Shown one piece after another: positions 15,501 to 23,619 of a stretch of 36,725 nucleotides of DNA. How positions within the stretch are numbered: position 1 is the stretch's first letter; each line of letters starts with the position of its first letter. Under the pieces are notes generated by a model. The model had not been told where the DNA came from. It did not search any database and saw only the letters and a program-made list of their open reading frames with translations. The DNA is taken from IMG/VR virus record IMGVR_UViG_3300025941_000657, positions 1 through 36,725 of that record, one strand, 5' to 3'. Origin of the DNA: a virus. A program made the position numbers and the translations under genes.

Positions 15501-18190
15501 ACCCGCGTCCGGTTAATCCCGCCATTACTATCGCCAATATTCCGCAGGTCATCGAGGGCCAGACCTTTGGCGTGAGTGGCACGCTGCAGGGACAGACTAC
15601 ACCTCCAGCGTTGCAATACCGCGATGGCGCTGGCGCGTGGGTAGCGCTGCCGACTGGGTCGTCCGTATCAGCGACGGCATTCAGTTTTACCCATCCGGCA
15701 ATGTCTACCACGGGCGCTGCAGCACCCGCGCCAGCCGCCGCCGTGGGATTTAATATGCGCACGCATGGCCCTAATGTGACGCTGGGGTCCAATTGGAAGG
15801 TTCATTCGCCATCGGCAACCCAGAACTCGGATGGCTCCGTGCGGCTGTCGGAGGACTTTTACGCTGCCAACTTGAATATCAACACCGCAGGCAACGGGGG
15901 CAATTTCACCGGGGTTGCCTTCGGCGGTGGCGGATATTTCGAGATCATATTCACCATCGAGAACGATATCCTAGGGTGGGGGGGAGATCCAACTGGCTGG
16001 CCTGCATGGTGGATGAACAACATAGAAGGGACCTTTAGCGACGTTCCAAATCCCTTAGTTGATGCGCAGGGCATCGAGTATGACGCTTGCGAATTCCTCG
16101 ACCCACATGGCACCCCTATCAATGCAGGGATTATCCTGTGGTCTGGCGATGGTCGCTTGTTCAACAACACCGATGCTGGCCAAGGCAACGGCATTAACAT
16201 CCCAGGTTCCGGGATCGGCAACTACACAGTGCGGCACAGGTATGCCTGGCTCTGGGTTAAAGCGACAAACAGCACGCAAGGCTACATCAAAAACTATATC
16301 GACGGAGTCCAAGTAGGACGCACATACACCTGGAGCCAGTTTGTTAACGGCAGATCATGGGAAGACTCCAAAAATAACGATCCATGGGCTGTTATGGACA
16401 CGGGAAGGTATCGGTTGCTGGTTGGAAGCAACCAACAGAATCCCATGACCGTTTACTCTGTCGAAGTCTGGCAAGCGAACGATAGCGCGAACCTACGAGT
16501 TGGTGTCGCATTACCGAGTCAAGGCGGCGGCGGTAGCGGTGGATCATCATCGGTCGGCGTGCGCCTAGCGGCGAACACCGCCATCCAAGCGACGTCGAAT
16601 ACCTTCAATATTGTGCCCGCCGGCGCTATGACGCTGACTGGCATTACGCTCTCTGGCACCACAGTCGTAGCTGGGTCGGGTGCCGGAACGCCAATCGGCG
16701 ATGTCGCGGTTCAGGCGACCGGCGGCACCTTCTCAGGCACGCTTGCTGTCAACGATACGACGCACTTCCGCTTTGTCGGCTCGTCACTGCAATTGGCTAC
16801 CACGCTAGCTACGGGGAACTATCAAATTAACATCACAGCGACGCAGCCTGGCGCGTCAGGATCGCCACGGGTCCAGGCGTTCACCATCACCGCAGCCGGT
16901 TCGAGCAACACATCGGTGAACTTCTCAGCACCCACCGGGAAGACGGTGAACAAGGCGCTATTCGGCGTCTCGACATCGTTCTACGGCGATCAGACTGGTA
17001 ATGGCGGCACATTCTTCGAGAACGCCACTTTCCGAAACACAGCCAATACGTGGCTCAAGCCGGCGCTGCTAGCGTTCAATGCTGATTGGGATCTCGACTA
17101 TCTATTTTCCATCGGTGACATGACGCGGATCAACAATTTCCTCAACAACTATAAGTCGTTCTGCCAATCGGACGTCCGCGTGGTGATGGGATGCTGCATC
17201 CATCCAGACATCGACCCGCAGACCCGCGCCTCTAACGCGGCGAACTTCGCCACATATCTAAACAACAACGGCCACTCCAACGTCATGGATTGGCAGGTCG
17301 GCATTCTGTGGGATCGTAATCCAGGGTGGCCGCAATCCACGGTGATCCAATACTTCAATGCGGTGGCCGACGCCCTGCATGGGGTCAACCCGAACTATCG
17401 TGTGTGGGGTCCGGCGCAATGGGATCCAGGCGCGTTCGCCAATGCGACCTTCGGCAATCAGGTCGGCAGCGCCCGCTGCCAAGGGGTGAAGTGGGTTTCC
17501 TACGATGTCGCGGGGACCAACCGAAACATCACCGACTCTCTGGATATCTGCTACGGCGCCAAAGGTGTGAATAACCCTGATGCGATCAACCAGCGGAATG
17601 CACTGGCCGGAACACCGCTCGCCAACGTCGCGTTGGGCACCTTCGACTATAATATGTGTGAGACGGCGGAAGTCCAGACCGCTGTCCAGAACGGCCGCTA
17701 CATGGCCGGGATTTATGCCATGTGCTATCTCTATGGACTATTCAGGTCCACCAACAACGTTACCGCCTGCGCGCTGCAGAATATCGTCGGTTACCAAAGC
17801 AACGGCTGCATTGGCAGCGACCAGCAGGGCGGCAGTCTTACGGGCGTGTCGTGCACCGGCTATATGATAGGCAAGTTCGGGCAGTCGTTCTTCGGACCCG
17901 AATATACTGTGAACTCGACCATCGCCAACCTGGCGATCTGGGCGGTAAAGCCGTCGGCGACGACCTTCGCAATTGCGCTGATCAACTATGATCTGAGCAG
18001 CTCGCGCATTGTCAACCTCGCGGTGAGCGCAGGCGGTGTGCCGAGCGGCACGATTGCCCGCTGGGAAATCGGCAAATCCTCTCCTGGTGCACCGAACTCG
18101 CCCACACCGGTGACCGGAACCCAGGCCAGCCTCGCGTCGATCAGCGTTGCCTCAGAGACCGTGGTTCTTCTCACAGGGACGCTGGCATGA
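12548..18190 (+). CDS. multidomain carbohydrate-active tail spike/tip protein
   Basis: This 1880-aa protein starts with TTG, with AAAGGG eight bases upstream. Visible parts are: 1-145, a virion-attachment-type domain shared with the protein at 18187; 150-595, a clan GH-A-like TIM barrel with AEGLNTPND (282-291) and IMGEW (E400); 606-988, four tandem modules of about 85-105 residues with YYHNH and GW-W-W-G motifs; 989-1060, an Ig-like domain; 1063-1325, a GH16 domain with E1177-Y-D1179-A-C-E1182; a Gly/Ser linker; 1336-1455, an Ig/cadherin-like domain; 1457-1880, a second GH39-like barrel. It probably binds and cuts host surface glycans. Both barrels lack the usual acid/base Glu. Confidence 0.8.
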   Translation: MEYGWAGSGSYLTAPVTALSTELTGLASSSSDVLAVSAPFANSQGAVWADIEFIAGGACSPGLDAFLEVWVLRSLDGGLTFEDGAAATAPARGPDATIEINTGTSITPHAGFPGVMLPPGTFKIALRNQMGVAIPAGSSVRFAVYSEGSGADSAVLAGDATGTTALRIADMMERFGVVTYSQSVAGTNPWGAGVSNYTTDSVIQALTWLTANSGMRCNLREYHVAGRDTGAGANQLSWCPTVAASTGSKFSVSLLRGAVSADATSLAAMAVSSAGGTGWMTWAEGLNTPNDGSITAANCVTVQQTLYNAVAATRTMANPVTTVGPSFTYNTLPPETSTAIANYLTTQQKADLLASSSLASVRFFPTLNPEADDSSSRGGNADDVALGHGVYFGKPLIMGEWHPTSGNTDSPSHAIDDSFGAFYAALGMLNFHRLGYEAWFWKSLFDIGQSGDSPFTRVGLFPNSGSGTPRLPARTIRAMYALTGDSGSKKRTFRPSKLDYTITGLQAPGSNATPWSGGHHRLYQNSGGTFFLFLWNEQRPILGTGATITVSFIRTMAQVVHYDLTTDPLTAETAVATLTNIATLSFSLTASVHLLVISPQGSIIPTESAQGTTLNTASGAIHDAAGIAYSLVANPPNGFQVNHGGVTDSSNVVLLLYWDHQVWQQTSTNSWFYWSGSSWVAGTDPRIVASESPEGMTINGPGNTIFASQTPGSVAGATLDEWTINSSAQIVLNGVANGSTANVMQAYYHNHTVFIQQSSGNAFGSPGWWSWNGAAFVAVANPLGTVESPEGTQLSSIGPTINASATPGTASNTVHVWALVQATQLDNPAFQISFDGTLDTASWGVDLLYYHNHQIYQRTVGSNSLGSPAWYVWVGPGMNDWNDTSNPIPAAPTETTSGAYVTTAGTIVYASQTPGQAGGVILDEWAITSSRALNRNGSPDGSSSNVVAIYYASHFLYRQQSTANSLGDNPGWWRWNGTGWIDVHDPRPVNPAITIANIPQVIEGQTFGVSGTLQGQTTPPALQYRDGAGAWVALPTGSSVSATAFSFTHPAMSTTGAAAPAPAAAVGFNMRTHGPNVTLGSNWKVHSPSATQNSDGSVRLSEDFYAANLNINTAGNGGNFTGVAFGGGGYFEIIFTIENDILGWGGDPTGWPAWWMNNIEGTFSDVPNPLVDAQGIEYDACEFLDPHGTPINAGIILWSGDGRLFNNTDAGQGNGINIPGSGIGNYTVRHRYAWLWVKATNSTQGYIKNYIDGVQVGRTYTWSQFVNGRSWEDSKNNDPWAVMDTGRYRLLVGSNQQNPMTVYSVEVWQANDSANLRVGVALPSQGGGGSGGSSSVGVRLAANTAIQATSNTFNIVPAGAMTLTGITLSGTTVVAGSGAGTPIGDVAVQATGGTFSGTLAVNDTTHFRFVGSSLQLATTLATGNYQINITATQPGASGSPRVQAFTITAAGSSNTSVNFSAPTGKTVNKALFGVSTSFYGDQTGNGGTFFENATFRNTANTWLKPALLAFNADWDLDYLFSIGDMTRINNFLNNYKSFCQSDVRVVMGCCIHPDIDPQTRASNAANFATYLNNNGHSNVMDWQVGILWDRNPGWPQSTVIQYFNAVADALHGVNPNYRVWGPAQWDPGAFANATFGNQVGSARCQGVKWVSYDVAGTNRNITDSLDICYGAKGVNNPDAINQRNALAGTPLANVALGTFDYNMCETAEVQTAVQNGRYMAGIYAMCYLYGLFRSTNNVTACALQNIVGYQSNGCIGSDQQGGSLTGVSCTGYMIGKFGQSFFGPEYTVNSTIANLAIWAVKPSATTFAIALINYDLSSSRIVNLAVSAGGVPSGTIARWEIGKSSPGAPNSPTPVTGTQASLASISVASETVVLLTGTLA

Positions 18191-18627
18191 CAACCGTTCG
18201 CTGGGGCGCCTATGAACTGCCGGTTACGCTGCTGGGCAGCAACGTGCTGGCGGGCCTGGCCAATACCGGGATCAGTGCGCCTGGCGACGACATCATCAAT
18301 ACCGGCGGATCGCTTTACTGCAATCTGGAGTTCGTCGCCGGTGCGGCGTTCTCTCCCGCCAGTTTCGCCATGCTGGACCTCTGGGTGCTGCGCTCGATCG
18401 ACGGCGGCGTGTCGTTCGAGGATGGTGCTGCCGGATTCATCCCATCACGGGATGCCGACCTCATCATCGCCGTTCGCGCCGGCTCCTCGATTATCCCGCG
18501 CGCGGGCGGCGGGCCGCTGGTGCTGCCTCCGGGCCACTTCAAAGCGATGGCGCGTAACCGGCTCGGGGTATCGATCCCCAATGGCAGCCTCGTGCGCATC
18601 GCCTCCTACACCGAAATCGCGGTGTAG
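18187..18627 (+). CDS. paralogue of the spike N-terminal domain
   Basis: This 146-aa protein overlaps the spike stop by four bases (ATGA). It aligns along its whole length with residues 1-145 of the spike: LEFVAGAAFSP against IEFIAGGACSP, LDLWVLRSIDGGVSFEDGAA against LEVWVLRSLDGGLTFEDGAA, and LPPGHFKAMARNRLGVSIP against LPPGTFKIALRNQMGVAIP. It is probably a beta-sandwich that attaches to the tail tip. It may be an adaptor or a stand-alone copy that forms mixed complexes with the spike; this is inference. Confidence 0.75.
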   Translation: MTTVRWGAYELPVTLLGSNVLAGLANTGISAPGDDIINTGGSLYCNLEFVAGAAFSPASFAMLDLWVLRSIDGGVSFEDGAAGFIPSRDADLIIAVRAGSSIIPRAGGGPLVLPPGHFKAMARNRLGVSIPNGSLVRIASYTEIAV

Positions 18628-18629
18628 TA

Positions 18630-21600
18630 ATGGCACAGCCGCCGTTTGAACGGGCCGCGAGGCAAGCACCGGGCAAACCGCGCGGCCCTATTTCGGTCGA
18701 CACCAGCCACCCGCTCGGCAACTTCCTCCGCACGGTTCTGCTGTTCGAAGACAGCCGCCTGACGGACACTGCCCTTCCGGCCCGCAGGATCGCCCGCCGC
18801 GGGTCCATCGCGACCACGCACGGCCCTAATGGGACGCAGGTTCGCAGCGCCCTGAGCGGCACCACAGGCACAGCAGCGACGCCGTGTCTGACACTGGCGC
18901 CCGAGGACACGGTGACCAGCGCGTTCACCCTCTCGGCTTTGGTGCGGTTCTCTGGCGCCGGGCCGCAACCGGGCAGTTTTAACTCCATCGGCGCTGGACT
19001 GGCGGGCGATGATACCGGGCGCATGCCGCTGTTTGTGCCGATCATCGCGGGCACGTTTCGCACGCGCGTGCCGGCAGAGACGGCCTTTCTCTCAGCGGGT
19101 CAGCCGCTGGTGGCGTCATCGCTGACCAGCTGGCATCGGGTCACCATCACAGTCAGTGGTTCCACCGCCACACTCTATATCGACGGCGGCACGACGTGGA
19201 TCGGCACCGCGACACAAGCCTTCGCCAACTGGACGCTACGCTCGGTGATTGGCTCGGATGTGACGTCCGCCATCGAATGGCCTTGGCCCGCGGCAGATGT
19301 CTTCTACTGGGTGCGTGCGCTGACCGCCGATGAGGTCGCGGCGCATGCGCGGCGGCCTTATGCCGTGCTGAAAAATAGCCTGACAGAGCGCTGGCTGACG
19401 CCAACCGTCGTGGCGGCGCCGATTGAGGACGGCGACGCTTGGGATCCCGTCTTCTCCGATGAGTTTGGCGATGCCATTGCGCTTGGGGTGCTGGCGCAAA
19501 CCCAAGGAGCGGGACGGCTCACCGCCAACGCGTCCGTCGTGCAAACCTCCACGCCGGTCGATGCCAACACCACGCTCGACGGCAGCAGCTTCCTGCATGC
19601 CCAACCCTTGGTGCTTCGGCCGACCACTTACAGATTTCCTGGCGTCGGCTCGCTCTTGGCCAACGGGATCAGCACAGCACCGCATGCTGATTTCACCGGG
19701 CTCGGTTCGTTCACAGCAAACGCCTCGCGCACGCTCCGCTCCGTCCGCGCACAGCGCGACGGCGTGGGCACGCTCGCAGCGACACCGGGCGTGCGATTTT
19801 CCGTCCGGGCGGCGGGGCAGGGTGTCGGCTCATTGACGGCGGACGCAGACGTCTTAGAGCCGTTCAACCGTGGCAGGGCGGCATTCCGCGGCCTGGGTTC
19901 GATACGGGCGGCGGCAGTGGTGCGTGGCGCCTCGCCGCTCACGGCAAGGATCGCCGGGGCGGGCACGCTCCAGGTCGGAACCATCACGCTGAAGGGGGCA
20001 GCCCGCGCGAAGTTCATCGGCAATGCCACGCTCATCGCCAACCCGCGCGTGCGGAAGAAGCCCAGAGTGCGTCCTGGCATCGCAGCGGGGGTGGAACCAG
20101 ACCTCGTTGCGCTGGAGCTTGAGACGTTCGTGCCAGGCATCGTGGCGGTCACGGCGACCAATTCACATGGCACTCGCCCCCACGGCACGCTGTCCCGCCT
20201 ACCACCGACAAGCCTCGAGATCACCGGCCTTATTCGCGCCTCCGACGTCGGATATCGCAGTGCACCGACCGATCAGAGCGGCGTGATCCCCTATCCCGGA
20301 CTGCTATCTGACGCCTACCAGATCGATGCGGGGCTGGCACTTGAACCAACACGCACGTCGGCCTCCGCCGCCTGGGGCAATGTGCTGCTCGCCAATCCCG
20401 ACCAGCGCTTCGACACTCAGGCCGGATTGCAGAATTCAGACGGACGCTCGCTCCGTCTGCTGACCGGCAGTAAACGCTGGGACGAAGATCGGCAGTATTT
20501 CACCGACCCAACCTATGCCTCGCTGACCGTGCTGTTCTCCGCGCTCGCCGCGCCCTGGTCGCTTACCGATGACGGTCTGTCCATTCCACTGCGGGACGCA
20601 ACGTATTTCTTAGAAAAGCCCCTGCAGAGTGATTTCTACGGCGGTGGCGGAACGTCCGATGGCACGTCCGACCTCGCGGGCAAGCCGAAGCCGATGTTGC
20701 GTGGCGGCACGGCTGCATCACCGGTGCAGAACATCACCCCGACATTGGTCGATCCCAATCCAGCGGGGTTCATCTACCAATATTCCGACCAGCCCGGTCA
20801 GGTCATCGCACTTTATGAGGGGGCGGCCACCGGCCCGGGCGCAATCACCTTCGCCGGCGATACCACCAACCTGTGGGCCGGGACGACGCCGATTGGCCAG
20901 TATCGCACCGACAACTCGCGCGGCATGTTCCAGCTCGGAAGCCTTCCGGTCGGGCAGATCACCGTCGATGCCATCGGTCAGTTCGGGATAGCGGGGCCGA
21001 TCTCGCATCCGTTCGACATCTGCCGATATCTGCTCTCCGAGGAAATGGCGCTACCGAGCTCTATGCTCGATATCGACAGCTTCACCACGCTACGAGCGGC
21101 ATATCCGAGCTATATCGCTGGAGTGTATTTCGGTTCCGATGAACCGTGGACCAGCCTCCAGGCGATCGACACAATACTCGCATCATTAGGCGCCAATCTC
21201 GTGCCAACGCGTGACGGCAGGCTGCGGCTGACGCTGCTGCGCGCACTCACCGGCAGCGCAGTGTCCGCCGCAACCTATGACCAAACACAGATCATCCATC
21301 TGTCGCGACGCAAGCTGCCAGCGACGCTCGATCCGCCACCCTATCGGTTCAAGGTGGGCTACCAACACAACTACACAACACTGACCGCGATCAATACCTC
21401 GCTCGCCACCGCGGCGCGCCAGCAGTTCGTGCGCTCGCCCGACCGCTTCGCCACGTGGTTTGACCCGACGATTCTTCAGGCCTACCGGCGCCCTAACGAC
21501 TTCCAGCCGATGCCCGGTCCATTGCTGACGCTGGCGAACGCGCAGGATGTCGCCAATGCGCTTGGTGGACTGTGGGGCCAGAAGCGTCGGATCTATGACA

Positions 21601-21755
21601 TCACCCTGCCACGCCGCGAGTTCGGCCATGAGTTCGGCACGGTGCTGAATGTCAAATATCCGGTCGAGGAATTGACCAACGGCCATAACACGCAGGTCAT
21701 CGGCTATTCGCTTCGTGCGACCGATGCGACCGTGACCTATACGATTCTGTCTTGA
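18630..21755 (+). CDS. baseplate/tail-tip protein with LamG-like domain and 20-residue repeats
   Basis: This 1041-aa protein starts three bases after the previous stop. Residues about 25-250 form a LamG/concanavalin-like lectin domain (FTLSALVRFSG, SWHRVTITVSGSTATLYIDGG). Residues about 288-475 contain nine units of the repeat G-x-G-x-L-x-A-(x)n, the same type as in the first gene of the window. Residues about 495-1041 resemble phage baseplate-hub proteins, with VRxLLSEE-like and GVYFGSDEPWTSLQAIDTIL segments and a C-terminal ITLPRREFGHEFGTVLNV region. It probably links the tail tip to spikes or fibres and may bind sugar. Confidence 0.7.
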   Translation: MAQPPFERAARQAPGKPRGPISVDTSHPLGNFLRTVLLFEDSRLTDTALPARRIARRGSIATTHGPNGTQVRSALSGTTGTAATPCLTLAPEDTVTSAFTLSALVRFSGAGPQPGSFNSIGAGLAGDDTGRMPLFVPIIAGTFRTRVPAETAFLSAGQPLVASSLTSWHRVTITVSGSTATLYIDGGTTWIGTATQAFANWTLRSVIGSDVTSAIEWPWPAADVFYWVRALTADEVAAHARRPYAVLKNSLTERWLTPTVVAAPIEDGDAWDPVFSDEFGDAIALGVLAQTQGAGRLTANASVVQTSTPVDANTTLDGSSFLHAQPLVLRPTTYRFPGVGSLLANGISTAPHADFTGLGSFTANASRTLRSVRAQRDGVGTLAATPGVRFSVRAAGQGVGSLTADADVLEPFNRGRAAFRGLGSIRAAAVVRGASPLTARIAGAGTLQVGTITLKGAARAKFIGNATLIANPRVRKKPRVRPGIAAGVEPDLVALELETFVPGIVAVTATNSHGTRPHGTLSRLPPTSLEITGLIRASDVGYRSAPTDQSGVIPYPGLLSDAYQIDAGLALEPTRTSASAAWGNVLLANPDQRFDTQAGLQNSDGRSLRLLTGSKRWDEDRQYFTDPTYASLTVLFSALAAPWSLTDDGLSIPLRDATYFLEKPLQSDFYGGGGTSDGTSDLAGKPKPMLRGGTAASPVQNITPTLVDPNPAGFIYQYSDQPGQVIALYEGAATGPGAITFAGDTTNLWAGTTPIGQYRTDNSRGMFQLGSLPVGQITVDAIGQFGIAGPISHPFDICRYLLSEEMALPSSMLDIDSFTTLRAAYPSYIAGVYFGSDEPWTSLQAIDTILASLGANLVPTRDGRLRLTLLRALTGSAVSAATYDQTQIIHLSRRKLPATLDPPPYRFKVGYQHNYTTLTAINTSLATAARQQFVRSPDRFATWFDPTILQAYRRPNDFQPMPGPLLTLANAQDVANALGGLWGQKRRIYDITLPRREFGHEFGTVLNVKYPVEELTNGHNTQVIGYSLRATDATVTYTILS

Positions 21756-21771
21756 TGAAGGCGGAGCAGGC

Positions 21772-22575
21772 ATGCCAGCAACCACCGGTATAGGCGGCAG
21801 CAATACCCTGTTGGCGTGGAACAACTATGTGCTTACCTCGGCGCTGGCAGCCAGCTCACAGACAGCGACATTGTCGGTCAATAACCTGCAAAACGAAATC
21901 GGCGCCCCCTCGAGTGCATGGCAGACCGCAGGTGCTACGCAGAATGTCATCGTCACCATCACGCCACAGATCGCCAAATCAGTCTGGCGGGCCTTCGGTC
22001 TGTTCCGCACCAATCTGACGCCGTTCGCGACTATCACCATGACGCTCTACAACAATCCAGGACTGGTCCTGTGGACAGGCTCCGTCGATGGCCCTGAACC
22101 TGGATTTGGCCAGTCCGTGCTGATCGCTGCCACCGACATGCAGGCCGATTACTGCACGATCGAGATCGATGACGTGGGAAACCCCGACGGCTTTCTTAAT
22201 GTCCCACTGATCTACGCAGGCCCCGCGTGGCAGCCGCTCACCGGCTTGGGCTATGAGACGACATTTGGAGGTGATGCGGCGCTTGATGAGAACCTATCAC
22301 GCGGAGGGCAGGAGTATCCCAAGTTTCGCTATGACCGCCGCCGCGCCGAGCTGGCCTTCATGGGCATCCGTCAGGGCGAGGTGCTGGGTCAGTTGGCCGA
22401 ACTGCAACTAACCGCGCGGCGTGGCAACAACATTCTTATGGTGCCGGACGTTTCCTCTGAAACCATAGCACAAGAAGCGATATTTGGTCGGGTATCTGCC
22501 ACCGCAGATGTCGGCTTTCCTTATCAGTCGGCCGACCGTCGGTCATGGCGGGCGCGGATCACCGAGCGATTGTAA
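21772..22575 (+). CDS. tail tip protein of unknown role
   Basis: This 267-aa protein has GGAG before its ATG. The N-terminal half (LLAWNNYVLTSALAAS..., SVWRAFGLFRTNLTPFATITMTLY) looks like a beta-sandwich of the kind that binds virion partners or sugar. The C-terminal half (GGQEYPKFRYDRRRAELAFMGI, then LQLTARRGNNILMVPDVSSE) is charged and mixed alpha/beta. Similar proteins sit between the hub and collar-domain fibre genes in many temperate siphoviruses. No enzymatic motif is seen. Confidence 0.55.
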   Translation: MPATTGIGGSNTLLAWNNYVLTSALAASSQTATLSVNNLQNEIGAPSSAWQTAGATQNVIVTITPQIAKSVWRAFGLFRTNLTPFATITMTLYNNPGLVLWTGSVDGPEPGFGQSVLIAATDMQADYCTIEIDDVGNPDGFLNVPLIYAGPAWQPLTGLGYETTFGGDAALDENLSRGGQEYPKFRYDRRRAELAFMGIRQGEVLGQLAELQLTARRGNNILMVPDVSSETIAQEAIFGRVSATADVGFPYQSADRRSWRARITERL

Positions 22576-22602
22576 TCGGCACACTCGCAGGAGAATTGCC
22601 CG

Positions 22603-23607
22603 TTGATTAAGAACTATGTCCTCCAGCGCTGCAACGCGCCTGGAACCAACAGCAATGTTCTACTCGGTCCGGCGCCACAGGACCGAATGACATGGGCGCA
22701 GGCGTATAGTGATGGTTCCCCGGTCTTCTACTTCCTCGACGATGGTCTCAAGGCCGAGTGGGGCGTTGGCACGTTCCGCGCGGGCAACCCAGCAACGGTC
22801 AGCCGCGACACGGTGGTCGGCAACACAGCGGGCAACACGACCATATTAAATTTTACCTCAGCGGTAGATTGCTACAACGAGATTCCTGGCGACCGGATGC
22901 CATATATAAATGGCAATGTAATATTGGCGCCCAACGCCCGTTTGGATACCCACGCAGGCGGCGTTCCGATCGGCGCGTCAATGGATTTCTGGGGAACCGC
23001 TGCACCGGCGGGATGGGTGTTTGCCAACGGCCAGTCACTATCTCGCACGTCATATGCGCTGCTGTTTGCCGTCCTCGGCACAACGTATGGCGCCCCGGAC
23101 GCCAACACTTTCCGCGTTCCCAACCTCCAGGAATCGGTCTCCGTAGGCCGCTCGACGATGGGAAGTGCGGCGAGCCCAAACAGAATGCCGTCCATCGCAA
23201 ATATCAGTGTCCTAGGCGCGGCGATCGGACACCAGGATATGCCAGCGCACACCCACACATTAAACTGGTCAGACCCCGGCCATGCTCATGCCGTCGCAGA
23301 CGGCGGACACGTCCATGGCGTAGCAGATCCCGGCCACTTGCATACCTATCGTCATCAGCCCTTCCCGGCTGGCGGCAATCTCGCCGCTGGTGCTGGTGTA
23401 GCCCTTGGGGAACAAGGGCACTTTACCGACGATGGGATCAGAGCACCCACCTTTATTACCATCGCCGCCGCATTGAGCGGGGTATCGATATTCGCATCGT
23501 TCACCGGAATTGCCGCCTCCGTCGCCTCTGCCGGCGCGGGCAATCAGGCGAACATCCCACCCGCTTTGGTGTGCAACATAATTTTGTATGCCGGCCCCGT
23601 TCCGTAG
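22603..23607 (+). CDS. tail fibre with collar domain and histidine-rich tip
   Basis: The TTG start has AGGAG nine bases upstream. Residues about 124-175 are a phage tail collar domain (IGASMDFWGTAAPAGWVFAN, then LGTTYGAPDANTFRVPNL). They are followed by a His-rich run with repeated H-x-H (HTHTLNW, GHAHAV, GHVHGV, GHLHTY; residues about 215-250), as in T4 short fibres and lambdoid fibres where His pairs bind metal along the trimer axis. The C-terminal part is Ala/Ile rich and ends in VCNIILYAG. The protein is probably a trimeric receptor-binding fibre. Confidence 0.8.
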   Translation: MIKNYVLQRCNAPGTNSNVLLGPAPQDRMTWAQAYSDGSPVFYFLDDGLKAEWGVGTFRAGNPATVSRDTVVGNTAGNTTILNFTSAVDCYNEIPGDRMPYINGNVILAPNARLDTHAGGVPIGASMDFWGTAAPAGWVFANGQSLSRTSYALLFAVLGTTYGAPDANTFRVPNLQESVSVGRSTMGSAASPNRMPSIANISVLGAAIGHQDMPAHTHTLNWSDPGHAHAVADGGHVHGVADPGHLHTYRHQPFPAGGNLAAGAGVALGEQGHFTDDGIRAPTFITIAAALSGVSIFASFTGIAASVASAGAGNQANIPPALVCNIILYAGPVP

Positions 23608-23619
23608 GACAAAGGCAAT

